NCBI RefSeq assembly: GCF_017795885.1
Contig: NZ_CP059297.1
Location: 186,001-250,000, forward strand
Reading direction: 5' to 3'
Length of the DNA: 64,000 nucleotides
DNA from: Brevundimonas sp. AJA228-03
Lineage (GTDB): Bacteria; Pseudomonadota; Alphaproteobacteria; Caulobacterales; Caulobacteraceae
The notes under the pieces are model-generated. The model did no database searches, had not been told where the DNA came from, and worked only from the letters and a program-made list of their open reading frames with translations. A program made the translations under genes and the position numbers. This document shows, one piece after another, positions 25,690-34,388 of this stretch (the first letter of the stretch is position 1; each line of letters starts with the position of its first letter).

Positions 25690-26916
25690 ATGCGCCCGCT
25701 GCTGCTCGCCGTCTCGACGTCCATCCTCGTGCTCGCCGCCGCCTGTCAGGCCAGCGGCCAGTCCCAGCCCCCGGCCGCCGGTGCCCCGGTGGAGACACGG
25801 CCCGCCAACGGTGCGAACCAGACCCCGGCTTTCGAGGGCCAGACGCGCGCGCCGGGCGTGCGCACCGAACAGGCCCTGACGACCACGGTGATGGCCTCCG
25901 GCCTGTCCCATCCCTGGGGCCTGGCCCTGCTGCCGGACGGCCGCTGGCTGGTCACCGAGCGGCCGGGCCGCCTGCGGATCATCACCGCCGGGGGCGAGGT
26001 CGGCGCGCCGATCTCCGGCCTGCCCGCCGTCGATGCGCGCGGCCAGGGCGGCCTGCTGGACGTCGTCCTGTCGCCGTCGTTCGCGACCGACCGGACCATC
26101 TTCTGGAGCTATGCAGAGCCGCGCGAGGGGGGCAATGCGACCTCGGTCGCGCGCGGGCGGCTGTCCGATGACGGCACCTCGGTGGGCGATGTCCGCGTCA
26201 TCTTCCGGGCCCTGCCCACCTATGACGGCGACAAGCATTTCGGATCCTCCCTGGCCTTCGATCCGGCCGGCCACCTGTTCGTCACCCTGGGCGAGCGGTC
26301 GGACAGGCCGATGCGGCCCCAGGCCCAGGACCTCGGCTCGCACATGGGCAAGGTCATCCGCATCAACGCCGACGGCTCGGTGCCGGCCGACAATCCCTTC
26401 GTGAACACGGCGGGGGCGCGGCCCGAGATCTGGTCCCTGGGTCACCGCAACGTCCAGGGCGTGGCCGTCCAGCCCGGCAACGGCCACGTCTGGACCATCG
26501 AACACGGCACCCGTGGCGGCGATGAGCTGAACCGGCCCGAGGCGGGCGGGAACTATGGCTGGCCCATCATCGCCTATGGGATCGAATATGCGGGCGGCCC
26601 CATCAACGACGGCATCACGGCGCGCGAGGGCCTGGAGCAGCCGGTCTATTACTGGGATCCCGTCATAGCCCCGGGGGGTCAGACCTTCTATTCCGGGGCG
26701 ATGTTCCGCGGGTGGGACGGCAATCTGCTGATCGCGGGCCTGGGCGGCAAGGCGATCACCCGTCTGGTGCTCGACGGCGACCGGGTGGTGGGCGAGGAGC
26801 GGCTGATCGCCGACTTTGGCAAGCGTATCCGCGACCTGGCCGTGGCGGCGGACGGTGCCGTCTGGGCCATCACCGACGAGGACAACGGCCAGCTGATCCG
26901 GATCTCGGCCCGCTAA
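25690..26916 (+). CDS. PQQ-dependent aldose sugar dehydrogenase (YliI-like)
   Basis: A 408-residue periplasmic beta-propeller enzyme. The N-terminus is a lipoprotein-type signal (VLAAAC near residue 19). Propeller landmarks include LSHPWGLALLPDGRWLVTER (near 82), GGLLDVVLSP, EIWSLGHRNVQGVA and EHGTRGGDELN, all typical of soluble PQQ aldose dehydrogenases. ATG 25690 is preferred at the signal. Whether the strain makes PQQ cannot be seen here. It is monocistronic between the tRNA and gcrA. Confidence 0.88.
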   Translation: MRPLLLAVSTSILVLAAACQASGQSQPPAAGAPVETRPANGANQTPAFEGQTRAPGVRTEQALTTTVMASGLSHPWGLALLPDGRWLVTERPGRLRIITAGGEVGAPISGLPAVDARGQGGLLDVVLSPSFATDRTIFWSYAEPREGGNATSVARGRLSDDGTSVGDVRVIFRALPTYDGDKHFGSSLAFDPAGHLFVTLGERSDRPMRPQAQDLGSHMGKVIRINADGSVPADNPFVNTAGARPEIWSLGHRNVQGVAVQPGNGHVWTIEHGTRGGDELNRPEAGGNYGWPIIAYGIEYAGGPINDGITAREGLEQPVYYWDPVIAPGGQTFYSGAMFRGWDGNLLIAGLGGKAITRLVLDGDRVVGEERLIADFGKRIRDLAVAADGAVWAITDEDNGQLIRISAR

Positions 26917-26980
26917 TTCCGGCACGACCGGAACTGACGTCACTATCCAGCCGACGCGCCCCGGCGATCGGAAGACGTCA

Positions 26981-27153
26981 GAGTCACTTTTTTCGACACC
27001 CGCACTCTGACCGACCCTCTCGTCGAACGCCGATTCAAGATGTGGTTTCTGTGGACGGAGTGATTCGCACATCTTGCGTCCCTTAACGGCTCGTTTACGA
27101 TTAGTTGTGGCTGAGGGGACCCGAGGGGGGCTTCAGGCGCCACATATTGAATC
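26981..27153 (+). promoter_or_regulatory. gcrA upstream region: CtrA-type site and four GANTC sites
   Basis: The 256-bp gap before gcrA holds GANTC (CcrM methylation) sites at 26981, 27032, 27062 and 27149, and TTAA-CGGCTCG-TTTA at 27083-27097, one base off the CtrA consensus TTAA-N7-TTAA. In Caulobacter, CtrA represses gcrA and GcrA acts at methylated GANTC promoters, so the arrangement fits cell-cycle control. Confidence 0.65.
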
Positions 27154-27172
27154 GCTCGACCCGGAGGGTGTC

Positions 27173-27706
27173 ATGACCGCAGGCTGGACCGAAGATCGCG
27201 TCGGCGCACTGAAGAAGCTGTGGCTGGAAGGCCAGTCGGCCTCCCAGATCGCCAAGCAGCTGGGCGGCGGCGTCACCCGCAACGCCGTGATCGGCAAGGT
27301 GCACCGCCTGGGCCTGTCGGGTCGCGCGACGCCGTCCCAGCCCGCCCGCACCGCGACCTTCCGCCCGGCCCGCACCCGGACCACGCCGCCCGCACAACCC
27401 TCGGCGCCCCGACGCCTTGAGGCGGGCCGGACCGAGGCCGCCCAGCCCGCCGCCGCCCGGCCCGCCGTGGCCGCGCCCAGCCTGCCTGCCGTCGCCGAGA
27501 TGCCCGGCACCGCCACGGTGATGACCCTGGGGGCGCACATGTGCAAATGGCCGATCGGCGATCCGTCCTCGACCGAGTTCAGCTTCTGCGGCCGTCGCGC
27601 CTCGGAGGGCGTCTATTGCCAGGAACACGCCCGCGTCGCCTATCAGCCGCAGATGAAGCGCGGCGGCAAGGACGAGCTGGCCCGCAGCCTGCGGCGTTAC
27701 ATCTAG
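27173..27706 (+). CDS. gcrA: Cell-cycle regulator GcrA
   Basis: A 177-residue GcrA-family sigma70 cofactor. The N-terminal DNA-binding domain (WTEDRVGALKKLWLEGQSAS ... NAVIGKVHRLGLSGR, residues 5-48) recognises methylated GANTC in characterised members. A proline/alanine-rich linker follows (50-115), then a C-terminal domain with MCKWPIGDP, FCGRRA and YCQEHARVAY that binds RNA polymerase sigma70. The ATG at 27173 follows GGAGGGTG. The family is restricted to alphaproteobacteria, which helps place the organism. Confidence 0.95.
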   Translation: MTAGWTEDRVGALKKLWLEGQSASQIAKQLGGGVTRNAVIGKVHRLGLSGRATPSQPARTATFRPARTRTTPPAQPSAPRRLEAGRTEAAQPAAARPAVAAPSLPAVAEMPGTATVMTLGAHMCKWPIGDPSSTEFSFCGRRASEGVYCQEHARVAYQPQMKRGGKDELARSLRRYI

Positions 27707-27711
27707 GCGAA

Positions 27712-27927
27712 GGGCGCTACCGTTCGCGACGCGGTCGCTCGCTGCTTGAGCGCGGGTCGCGGGCCTGTCGCGCGCGACGCGGTCGTTCGCGGCGTGGGCG
27801 CAACCCGTCGATCGTCATCCCCGCGAAGGCGGGGACGGGGCTGCGGTTATCCGGGTTGACGCAGCCCCACACCTCTTTCTCAAGAAGGGGGCCAACGCTC
27901 GGCTCGCGGAGCCTCGCTGCTTGAGCC
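27712..27927 (+). repeat. Dispersed hairpin repeats (family 1) downstream of gcrA
   Basis: One unit at 27712-27760 reads GCTACCGTTC, stem GCGAC-GCG-GTCGC, then TCGCTGCTTGAGCGCG; a decayed unit follows to about 27800. Another at 27893-27927 has stem GGCTC-GCG-GAGCC and TCGCTGCTTGAGC. Between them is CCCCGCGAAGGCGGGG (27820-27836), a common GC-rich palindromic repeat type. I see no gene in 27707-27954. Confidence 0.78.
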
Positions 27928-27954
27928 CTCAAGCCCGTACACGATCAGCCCGCT

Positions 27955-28359
27955 TCAGTTCAGCACCCGGCCGCCCGGCACGTCGAGGCTGAAGGCGGGG
28001 ATGGTGGCCTCGAACTCGCGGCCCGTCGCGTCGGTCATCACATAGGCCCCCTCCATCGTTCCCGACGGCGTCGGCAGGGGGCAACCCGAGGCGTAGGAAT
28101 AGCTGTCGCCCGGGCCGATCAGCGGCTGTTCGCCCACCACGCCGGGTCCGCGCACGGTTTCCACATGGCCGGTCGCATCGGTGATGATCCAGCGCCGGGC
28201 CATCAACTGGACGGCCTGCGATCCCCGGTTCTCGATCTCCACCTGATAGGCCCAGACCCAGCGTCCCTCGTCGGGATCGGACTGGCCGGCCAGATAGCTG
28301 GGCCGGACCCGAACGATCACGCCATCGGTTTCGGCTTCATAGGGTCGGGCGTCGTGCAT
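27955..28359 (-). CDS. apaG: ApaG family protein
   Basis: A 134-residue single-domain protein of the ApaG/DUF525 fibronectin-III-like fold. Landmarks: VRVRPSYLAGQSDPDEGRWV, WAYQVEIENRG, GVVGEQPLIGPGDSYSYASG and GTMEGAYVM. Linked by family studies to Co/Mg resistance and Ap4A phenotypes; the molecular role is uncertain. Length is typical. It is divergent from the dCTP deaminase gene. Confidence 0.93.
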   Translation of the reverse strand: MHDARPYEAETDGVIVRVRPSYLAGQSDPDEGRWVWAYQVEIENRGSQAVQLMARRWIITDATGHVETVRGPGVVGEQPLIGPGDSYSYASGCPLPTPSGTMEGAYVMTDATGREFEATIPAFSLDVPGGRVLN

Positions 28360-28471
28360 GATGCATCGTCGCCCGGCGCGCCGCTCGATTCAAGCACGCT
28401 CAAGCGGCAAGCGACCGCGCCGCAGGCGTCAGCGGGCCCGGCCGGAGGTGCGTCCGGCACCATCCCTGTGT

Positions 28472-29506
28472 ATGGCGTTCAGCATGACCTTCGAATCTTC
28501 CGTCCCCGGCATCCTGCCCTGCCAGTCCATCGAGGCCCTGATCGCCACGGGCGCGATCACCTCGGCGACCCCGTTCGACGCCGATCAGGTCCAGCCCGCC
28601 AGTCTGGACCTGCGGCTGTCCGGGCGCGCCTGGCGGGTTCGGGCCTCCTTCCTGCCGGGACAGCGGCTGGTCGCCGACCGGATCGCTGACGTGTCGATGC
28701 ATTCGATCGATCTGTCGGGCGGCTATGTGCTGGAAAAGGGCTGCGTCTATATCGTCCTTCTGCAGGAGAGGCTCAGCCTGCCCGGGGGTCTGATCGCCCG
28801 CGCCAATCCGAAGTCCTCGACCGGCCGGGTCGATGTCTTCGTGCGGCTGCTGACCGATCGCGGCGGGTCGTTCGACGATGTGAACGAGGGCTATGAGGGG
28901 CCGCTGTATCTCGAGATCGCGCCCCAGACCTTCTCCATCCTGGTCCGCCCCGGCACGCGGCTGAACCAGCTCCGCCTCAAGACCGGCGAGCCGCCGAAGC
29001 TGGAAACCCGCAGCGTCGGCGTCGATCTGCAGGGCGGCGACATCGTCGGCTTCCGGGGCCGTCGCCATGCGGGCGTCGTCGATCTGGACCGGATCGACGG
29101 CCACGATCCGAAGGACTTCTGGGAGCCCCTGACCCTGCGCCGGGGCGAACTGCTGCTCGATCCGGGTGAGTTCTACATCCTGGCGTCCAACGAAGCCGTC
29201 GAGATCCCGGTCACGCAGGCGGCCGAGATGACGCCGATCGACCCCAGCGTGGGCGAGTTCCGGGTCCACTACGCCGGCTTCTTCGACCCCGGCTTCGGCA
29301 CCGATGAGGCGCACGGGGCAGGCTCGAAAGGCGTGCTGGAGGTCCGCACCCACGACATGCCCTTCCTGCTCGAACACGGCCAGATCGTCGCCCGTCTGGT
29401 CTACGAACCCCTGACCGAGCGGCCGACGCGGCTGTATGGCGAGGGCGGCAGCCACTATCAGCGTCAGGGGCTGAAGCTGTCGAAGCATTTCAGGGCGTGG
29501 GGATGA
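28472..29506 (+). CDS. dcd: 2'-deoxycytidine 5'-triphosphate deaminase (long, two-domain form)
   Basis: A 344-residue enzyme of the dUTPase/dCTP deaminase fold, in the long form found in alphaproteobacteria with a duplicated domain. The first half has QVQPASLDLRLSGRAWRVR (near 40) and GLIARANPKSSTGRVDVFVR with the catalytic region near 110-130; the second half repeats the fold (RRGELLLDPGEFYILASNE near 225). It supplies dUMP for thymidylate synthesis. ATG 28472 or 28484 are both possible; neither has a strong Shine-Dalgarno. A heptamer array starts 5 bp after its stop. Confidence 0.88.
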   Translation: MAFSMTFESSVPGILPCQSIEALIATGAITSATPFDADQVQPASLDLRLSGRAWRVRASFLPGQRLVADRIADVSMHSIDLSGGYVLEKGCVYIVLLQERLSLPGGLIARANPKSSTGRVDVFVRLLTDRGGSFDDVNEGYEGPLYLEIAPQTFSILVRPGTRLNQLRLKTGEPPKLETRSVGVDLQGGDIVGFRGRRHAGVVDLDRIDGHDPKDFWEPLTLRRGELLLDPGEFYILASNEAVEIPVTQAAEMTPIDPSVGEFRVHYAGFFDPGFGTDEAHGAGSKGVLEVRTHDMPFLLEHGQIVARLVYEPLTERPTRLYGEGGSHYQRQGLKLSKHFRAWG

Positions 29507-29511
29507 AGGGG

Positions 29512-29628
29512 GGCAGTAGGCAGTAGGCAGTAGGCGGTGGAAGGATCGCCTGGGCCGCAGCCAACCAGACCCTAATCCCTATTCCCTAATCCCTACTGCC
29601 TAATCCCTACTGCCTACTGCCTACTGCC
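29512..29628. repeat. Heptamer array pair C (GGCAGTA / TACTGCC with GGGATTA-type units), no gene inside
   Basis: The left arm has three exact GGCAGTA units plus one decayed (29512-29539). The right arm (29573-29628) has eight units: TAATCCC, TATTCCC, TAATCCC, TACTGCC, TAATCCC and three TACTGCC. The outer 21 bp of the two arms are perfect inverted complements. About 33 bp of unique sequence lies between. The pair fills the gap between the convergent dcd and MFS genes. Confidence 0.97.
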
Positions 29629-29634
29629 TCCCCT

Positions 29635-30885
29635 TCACACCAGCTTGTCCGCCTTCCTAAGGTCCGGGAACAGCCTGGCCCACACTCCCGTCGCGGTCAG
29701 GGCCCCGACCCCGCCGAACACGGCCGCACCGATCGGCCCCAGGAACCGCACCATCACACCGGAATAGGCCTCGCCCAGTTCGTTTGACGCGCCGATGAAC
29801 AGCATGGACACCGACGACACCCGCCCGCGCATGTGGTCGGGCGTCGACAGCTGGATCAGGGTCTGGCGGATGTTGACGCTGATCATGTCGGCCGCGCCGC
29901 CGATGAACAGGGCGGCCGCGCTGAGCCAGACGATCTTCGACAGGCCGAACACCACGGTACACAGGCCGAACACGGCCACGGAGGCGAACATCATCAGGCC
30001 GCCCTTGCCCGGAAGGGGATAGCGGGCCAGCACCAGCGCCATCAGAAAGGCCCCGGCCCCGAACGAGGCCCGCAGCAGGCCGAACCCCTCGGGGCCGACA
30101 TGCAGGATGTCGCGCGCGAAGATGGGGGTCAGCAGGGCGACGCCGGCGAACAGGACCACGATCAGGTCCAGCGAGATCGCACCCAGCACAATCCTGGTGT
30201 CCCAGACATATTTCAGTCCGTCCACCACCGCCTGCCAGCGGCCGCCCCCGGTCTCGATCACCTCGGGTCTGCCGCTGGTGCGGATCAACAGGAAACAGCA
30301 GAGGCCAAGCAGAAACAGGGCCAGGGCGGTGCCATAGGCCAGGGGGACCGACACGCCGACGATGACTCCACCCAGAGCGGGACCCGCGATGGCCCCGGTC
30401 TGGAAGGCGATGGACTGGGCCGCGATGGCGCGCGGCAGGGCGGCCCGGCCGACGACCATGGGCAGGAAGGCCTGGCTGGCCGGGGCCAGAAACGCCCGCG
30501 AGGCCCCGAACCCGACCGCCACCAGCAACAGCCCCCACAGCGGTGGGCTGCCGTGGATCGCCATGGCCAGGAAGGACAGGGCGCAGACCCCTTCGGCGAC
30601 GATGGCCAGGATCACCGTGCCCTTGCGGTCGCGCCGGTCCGCCATCTCGCCCGCCGGCAGGGTCAGGGCCAGCAGCGGGATGAACTGGGCCAGACCGACG
30701 AGGCCCAGATACAGGCTGGCCTCGGCGATCGGATGGTCCCGGCGTGCGATCTCATAGACCTGCCACAGCAGGGCGGAGGACTGGATCTGGATGGCCAGGA
30801 CGGCGGCGATCCGCCCCAGCCAGATCAGCCGGAAATCGTTGATCGCCCACGGATTGGTGTCGTGGGCCCCGGGTGCGTCGGTCAC
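29635..30885 (-). CDS. MFS transporter, DHA3/EntS-like
   Basis: A 416-residue permease with about 12 hydrophobic segments. The loop motif GEMADRRDRKGT (near 80) and the C-terminal RQTLIQLSTPDHMRGRVSSV are characteristic of the EntS/DHA3 exporter group. Substrate is unknown. A GTG start overlaps the upstream cupin stop (GTGA), so the two are translationally coupled. Its stop lies 6 bp from heptamer array C. Confidence 0.88.
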   Translation of the reverse strand: MTDAPGAHDTNPWAINDFRLIWLGRIAAVLAIQIQSSALLWQVYEIARRDHPIAEASLYLGLVGLAQFIPLLALTLPAGEMADRRDRKGTVILAIVAEGVCALSFLAMAIHGSPPLWGLLLVAVGFGASRAFLAPASQAFLPMVVGRAALPRAIAAQSIAFQTGAIAGPALGGVIVGVSVPLAYGTALALFLLGLCCFLLIRTSGRPEVIETGGGRWQAVVDGLKYVWDTRIVLGAISLDLIVVLFAGVALLTPIFARDILHVGPEGFGLLRASFGAGAFLMALVLARYPLPGKGGLMMFASVAVFGLCTVVFGLSKIVWLSAAALFIGGAADMISVNIRQTLIQLSTPDHMRGRVSSVSMLFIGASNELGEAYSGVMVRFLGPIGAAVFGGVGALTATGVWARLFPDLRKADKLV

Positions 30886-31364
30886 TTCACGCGTCCGGAC
30901 GGAGTTTCATAGGGCGTTCCATCCTTGTGTCGATAGGCCGTGTCGCCGTCTCCCGCGATCATCAGATCGATATCGGGATAGTCGACCGCATCCTGTTCGG
31001 GGTTCCGGCCGCCCACCTCAAGGATCACGGCGGGTTCGGCGGAGCGATTGACCAGCTGATGCCCGTTGGCCACGCCCTTTGGAAAGCCCGCGCAATCGCC
31101 CGCCTTCAGGACGACCTCGCCCTCGTTCTCGATCAGCACGACCTCGCCCGACACGACCCAGACGAACTCGTCTTCGGCCGTGTGCCAATGTCGCTGGGAC
31201 GACCAGCAGCCCGGGGCCAGAACCAGCCGGTTGACGCCGAACTGGGTCAGGCCGACGGCATTGCCCAGCCGTCGGCGTCGGCGATCCCGGCACGGCGCGT
31301 CGAAAGGCGGCGGATAGGCGGTCCCGTTGCGTTCGGGGGCTGCGTCGATGTCGATCCTGGGCAT
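30882..31364 (-). CDS. Cupin-domain protein
   Basis: A 160-residue single-domain cupin. Motif 1 is SSQRHWHTAEDEFVWVVSGE (near 50-70), with metal-ligand His and Glu residues; motif 2 is GDCAGFPKGVANGHQLVN (near 90-105). Such proteins bind or convert small metabolites, often sugars or organic acids; the substrate is unknown. ATG 31364 is chosen over a longer frame lacking family similarity. It is coupled to the MFS gene and divergent from dapE (41 bp gap). Confidence 0.83.
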   Translation of the reverse strand: MPRIDIDAAPERNGTAYPPPFDAPCRDRRRRRLGNAVGLTQFGVNRLVLAPGCWSSQRHWHTAEDEFVWVVSGEVVLIENEGEVVLKAGDCAGFPKGVANGHQLVNRSAEPAVILEVGGRNPEQDAVDYPDIDLMIAGDGDTAYRHKDGTPYETPSGRVK

Positions 31365-31405
31365 GCACTTCTCGTGGCGGCGAAGTCCCCCTAAAGCATG
31401 ACCGC

Positions 31406-32608
31406 ATGAGCGGCGCATCAACTCCTGTGATCGATCCTGTCGAACTGACGCAGCGTCTGATCCGGCGGCCGTCGGTGACGCCGGTCGATGCGGGCGCGAT
31501 GGACACGCTGGAGCGGGTGCTGACCGATCTGGGCTTCACCTGCCGGCGCATGGCGTTCGAAGGTTCGACCGGGGCCGCGACCGATGCCCGGATCGAGAAC
31601 CTGTATGCCCGCCGGGGCACGGCCTCGCCCAACCTCTGTTTCGCCGGTCACACGGACGTCGTCCCGACGGGCGAGGCGACGGCCTGGTCGTCCGGCCCGT
31701 TCGAGGCCGAGGTCAGGGACGGCCTGCTCTACGGCCGGGGCGCGGTGGACATGAAAGGGGGCATTGCCGCCTGGGTCGCGGCGGTGTCCCAGATCCTGGC
31801 CGCCAGGGCTGAAGAGGGGGGCGACCCGGCCGGGTCCCTGTCCTTCCTGATCACGGGCGACGAGGAAGGCCCGGCGCTTCACGGGACCAAGAAGGTCGTC
31901 GAGGCGCTGATGGCCGAGGGCGAGGTCATCGACGCCTGCGTGGTCGGCGAGCCGTCCTCGCAGATGCAGCTGGGCGACATGATCAAGATCGGACGGCGCG
32001 GCTCGCTGAACAGCTGGATCACGGTGCACGGGAAGCAGGGCCACGTCGCCTACCCCGCCCGCGCGGCCAATCCGGCCCCGGTGCTGGTCCGGCTTCTGGC
32101 GGCGCTGGACGCGCACGTCCTCGATGAGGGTTACGAGGCCTTCCAGCCGTCGAACCTCGAGATCACCACCATCGACATCGGCAATCCGGCGACGAATGTC
32201 ATTCCGGCCGAAGCGAAGGCCCGGCTGAACATCCGCTTCAACCCCGCCCAGACCGGCGACGGCCTGATCGCCTGGCTGAACCGGGAGGCGGGGCGGGTCC
32301 AGGCCGAAACAGGGCTTCAGATCACCCTGGAGCATATGTGTTCGGGCGAGGCCTTCCTGACGCCGCATGGCCCGTTCGTGACGGCGGTACAGGACGCGGT
32401 CGAGGCCTCGACCGGCCTCCGGCCCGAGGCCTCGACGACGGGCGGAACGTCCGACGCGCGCTTCATCCGGGCGATGTGCCCGGTACTGGAGCTGGGACTG
32501 GTCGGCCAGACCATGCACCAGATCGACGAGCGGGTGCCGGTCGCCGAGCTGGTGGCCCTGACGGCCGCCTATCGCCGGGTCATCGAGACCGTGTTCGAGC
32601 GCGCCTGA
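31406..32608 (+). CDS. dapE: Succinyl-diaminopimelate desuccinylase
   Basis: A 400-residue M20 dizinc hydrolase of the lysine/peptidoglycan pathway, converting N-succinyl-LL-DAP to LL-DAP. Zinc and catalytic motifs: CFAGHTDVVPTGE (near 80), YGRGAVDMKGGIAAW (near 112), ITGDEEGPALHGT (near 150) and the C-terminal HQIDERVPV (near 372). Length is slightly above the usual 375-385. With lysA in the same window it covers two late steps of lysine synthesis, although the genes are not clustered. Confidence 0.95.
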   Translation: MSGASTPVIDPVELTQRLIRRPSVTPVDAGAMDTLERVLTDLGFTCRRMAFEGSTGAATDARIENLYARRGTASPNLCFAGHTDVVPTGEATAWSSGPFEAEVRDGLLYGRGAVDMKGGIAAWVAAVSQILAARAEEGGDPAGSLSFLITGDEEGPALHGTKKVVEALMAEGEVIDACVVGEPSSQMQLGDMIKIGRRGSLNSWITVHGKQGHVAYPARAANPAPVLVRLLAALDAHVLDEGYEAFQPSNLEITTIDIGNPATNVIPAEAKARLNIRFNPAQTGDGLIAWLNREAGRVQAETGLQITLEHMCSGEAFLTPHGPFVTAVQDAVEASTGLRPEASTTGGTSDARFIRAMCPVLELGLVGQTMHQIDERVPVAELVALTAAYRRVIETVFERA

Positions 32609-32619
32609 CGCCTCATTCC

Positions 32620-33933
32620 TCAGGGCCGCTCAAGGAACCGCAGCGCGCTGAGGACATGGGCGCGGACCCCGACCGGCAGGACGGCCTCGTTGACGTCGAA
32701 CTGGGGCGAGTGATTGGGCGCGGCGGTGGCCGGGTCGACGCCATCCGGCGTGGCCCCGAGGTGATAGAAGACCCCTGGCACCTCGCCCTGGAAATACGAG
32801 AAATCCTCGGCCACCGTCGTGGGCGGCGAGGCCGGATTGACCTTGCCCTCGCCCGCCGCCTCGGTCAGCACCGGGGCCAGCCAGGCCGACAGGGCCTCGT
32901 CGTTGAACACCAGGGCCGCGTTCTGGCGCACCGAGAAATCGGCCGTTGCGCCATAGGCTTCGGCGATGTGATCGACCGCTGCCTCGGCGCGGGCGACCAG
33001 GGCGTCCCTCTGGGCGATATTGAAGGTGCGCAGCGTGCCCGCCATCGTCGCCTCCTCGGGGATGATGTTGTAGCGGACGCCCGCGTCGATCGTGGCGATG
33101 GTGAAGACGGTCGGGGTGGTGGTCGGGTCGATGGTCCGGGCCGTCAGGGTGTTGATGGTCTGGATCACATTCGCCGTGACCGCGATCACGTCGACGCCAC
33201 GCCACGGCCAGGCCCCGTGCGTCTGGCGGCCGTGCAGGACGATATCGACCCGGTCCGAGGCCGCCATGAAGCCCTGCGGCCGATAGAAGATCGTCCCCGG
33301 CACGCCCGGCACGACGTGCAGGCCGAAGATCGCCTCGACTTTCGGATCCGCCAGCGCACCCGCCTCGATCATCAGCCGCGCCCCACCCAGGGGTTCGCCC
33401 GGCGGCACGCCTTCTTCCGCCGGCTGGAACAGGAAGACGACGGTGCCGCTGAACCGGTCCTTCATCCCGCTCAGAACCTCGGCGGCCCCCAGCAGCATGG
33501 CGACGTGGGCGTCGTGGCCGCAGGCATGGGCCACCGGCACGGTCGCGCCCTGATAGGTGCCGGTCGCGGTCGAGGCGAACGGCAGGCCCGTCGCCTCCAG
33601 CACCGGCAGGGCGTCCATGTCGGCGCGCAGGGCGACGACGCGCTGCGGGCCCGACCCGGTGCCGCGCAGGACCCCGACCACGCCGGTCCGCCCCACGCCT
33701 TCGCGCACCTCGATCCCCATGGCGCGCAGGCGCTCGGCGACGAAGGCGGCTGTGCGCGTCTCGGCCAGGCCCAGTTCCGGATGCTGGTGCAGGTCGCGAC
33801 GCCAGGCGACGACCTCGGCCCTGACCCCCTCGGCCGCCGTGGCGACCTCGGCGGCGCTGACGGGACCGGACTGCGCAAGGACGGGCGGGGCGGCCAGTGT
33901 CAGGGCGGCGGCCAGAAGGGTGGGGCGGATCAT
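32620..33933 (-). CDS. Exported M20 family amidohydrolase
   Basis: A 437-residue M20D-type metal-dependent amidohydrolase (hippurate/IAA-amino-acid hydrolase-like) with a signal peptide (RPTLLAAALTLAAPPVLAQ). Motifs: RRDLHQHPELGLAETRTA (near 45), ALRADMDALPV (near 100), AHACGHDAHVAMLLGAA (near 135) and FQPAEEGVPPG (near 168). Substrate is unknown. It converges with dapE (11 bp between stops). Confidence 0.9.
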   Translation of the reverse strand: MIRPTLLAAALTLAAPPVLAQSGPVSAAEVATAAEGVRAEVVAWRRDLHQHPELGLAETRTAAFVAERLRAMGIEVREGVGRTGVVGVLRGTGSGPQRVVALRADMDALPVLEATGLPFASTATGTYQGATVPVAHACGHDAHVAMLLGAAEVLSGMKDRFSGTVVFLFQPAEEGVPPGEPLGGARLMIEAGALADPKVEAIFGLHVVPGVPGTIFYRPQGFMAASDRVDIVLHGRQTHGAWPWRGVDVIAVTANVIQTINTLTARTIDPTTTPTVFTIATIDAGVRYNIIPEEATMAGTLRTFNIAQRDALVARAEAAVDHIAEAYGATADFSVRQNAALVFNDEALSAWLAPVLTEAAGEGKVNPASPPTTVAEDFSYFQGEVPGVFYHLGATPDGVDPATAAPNHSPQFDVNEAVLPVGVRAHVLSALRFLERP

Positions 33934-34029
33934 CGGCGGTCTCCGGAAAGGGCCGGCGGATGATGGGGTCAGGGGTCGCGACGACGCAAGCGCCTTGCAT
34001 CCCCCCGCCCCGCGACCGATGTAGCGCCC

Positions 34030-34383
34030 ATGGCCATCAAGACCGCAAAGACGAAATGGCGCGACGTCGTCCTGGTCTGCAAGAAGTGCCAGAAGAAGCT
34101 GGACGGCGGATTCGGCCCCGACGGCGACAAGACCCTGAAAAAGGCGCTGAAGAAATATCTCCGACCCGGCGACGGCAAGGGCCGCAAGGCCGAACTGGCC
34201 GTGATCCAGACCGGCTGTTTCGATATCTGTCCCCGGAATGCCGTCGTGGCCATCAATGCCGCCAACCCCAAGGCCCTGTTGATCGTGCCGGCCGGGGCCG
34301 ACCTGTTCGAGGTCAAGGCGCGGCTGGGTCTGGATGACGGGCGACGGCTGAAGCCGACGCTGACGGTCGTCGGCGACGACTGA
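34030..34383 (+). CDS. (2Fe-2S) ferredoxin-domain protein, thioredoxin-like
   Basis: A 117-residue protein with the thioredoxin-like 2Fe-2S ferredoxin pattern: VLVCKKCQKKL (near residue 17) and IQTGCFDICPRNAVVAI (near 62). Four candidate cluster cysteines are present. It probably transfers electrons in the cytosol; the partner is unknown. It stands alone between two minus-strand genes. Confidence 0.83.
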   Translation: MAIKTAKTKWRDVVLVCKKCQKKLDGGFGPDGDKTLKKALKKYLRPGDGKGRKAELAVIQTGCFDICPRNAVVAINAANPKALLIVPAGADLFEVKARLGLDDGRRLKPTLTVVGDD

Positions 34384-34388
34384 CCCGG

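Noticed and set aside
29512..29628. Heptamer arrays considered as a CRISPR array
   Set aside because: Units are 7 bp with no spacers, and no cas genes are nearby.
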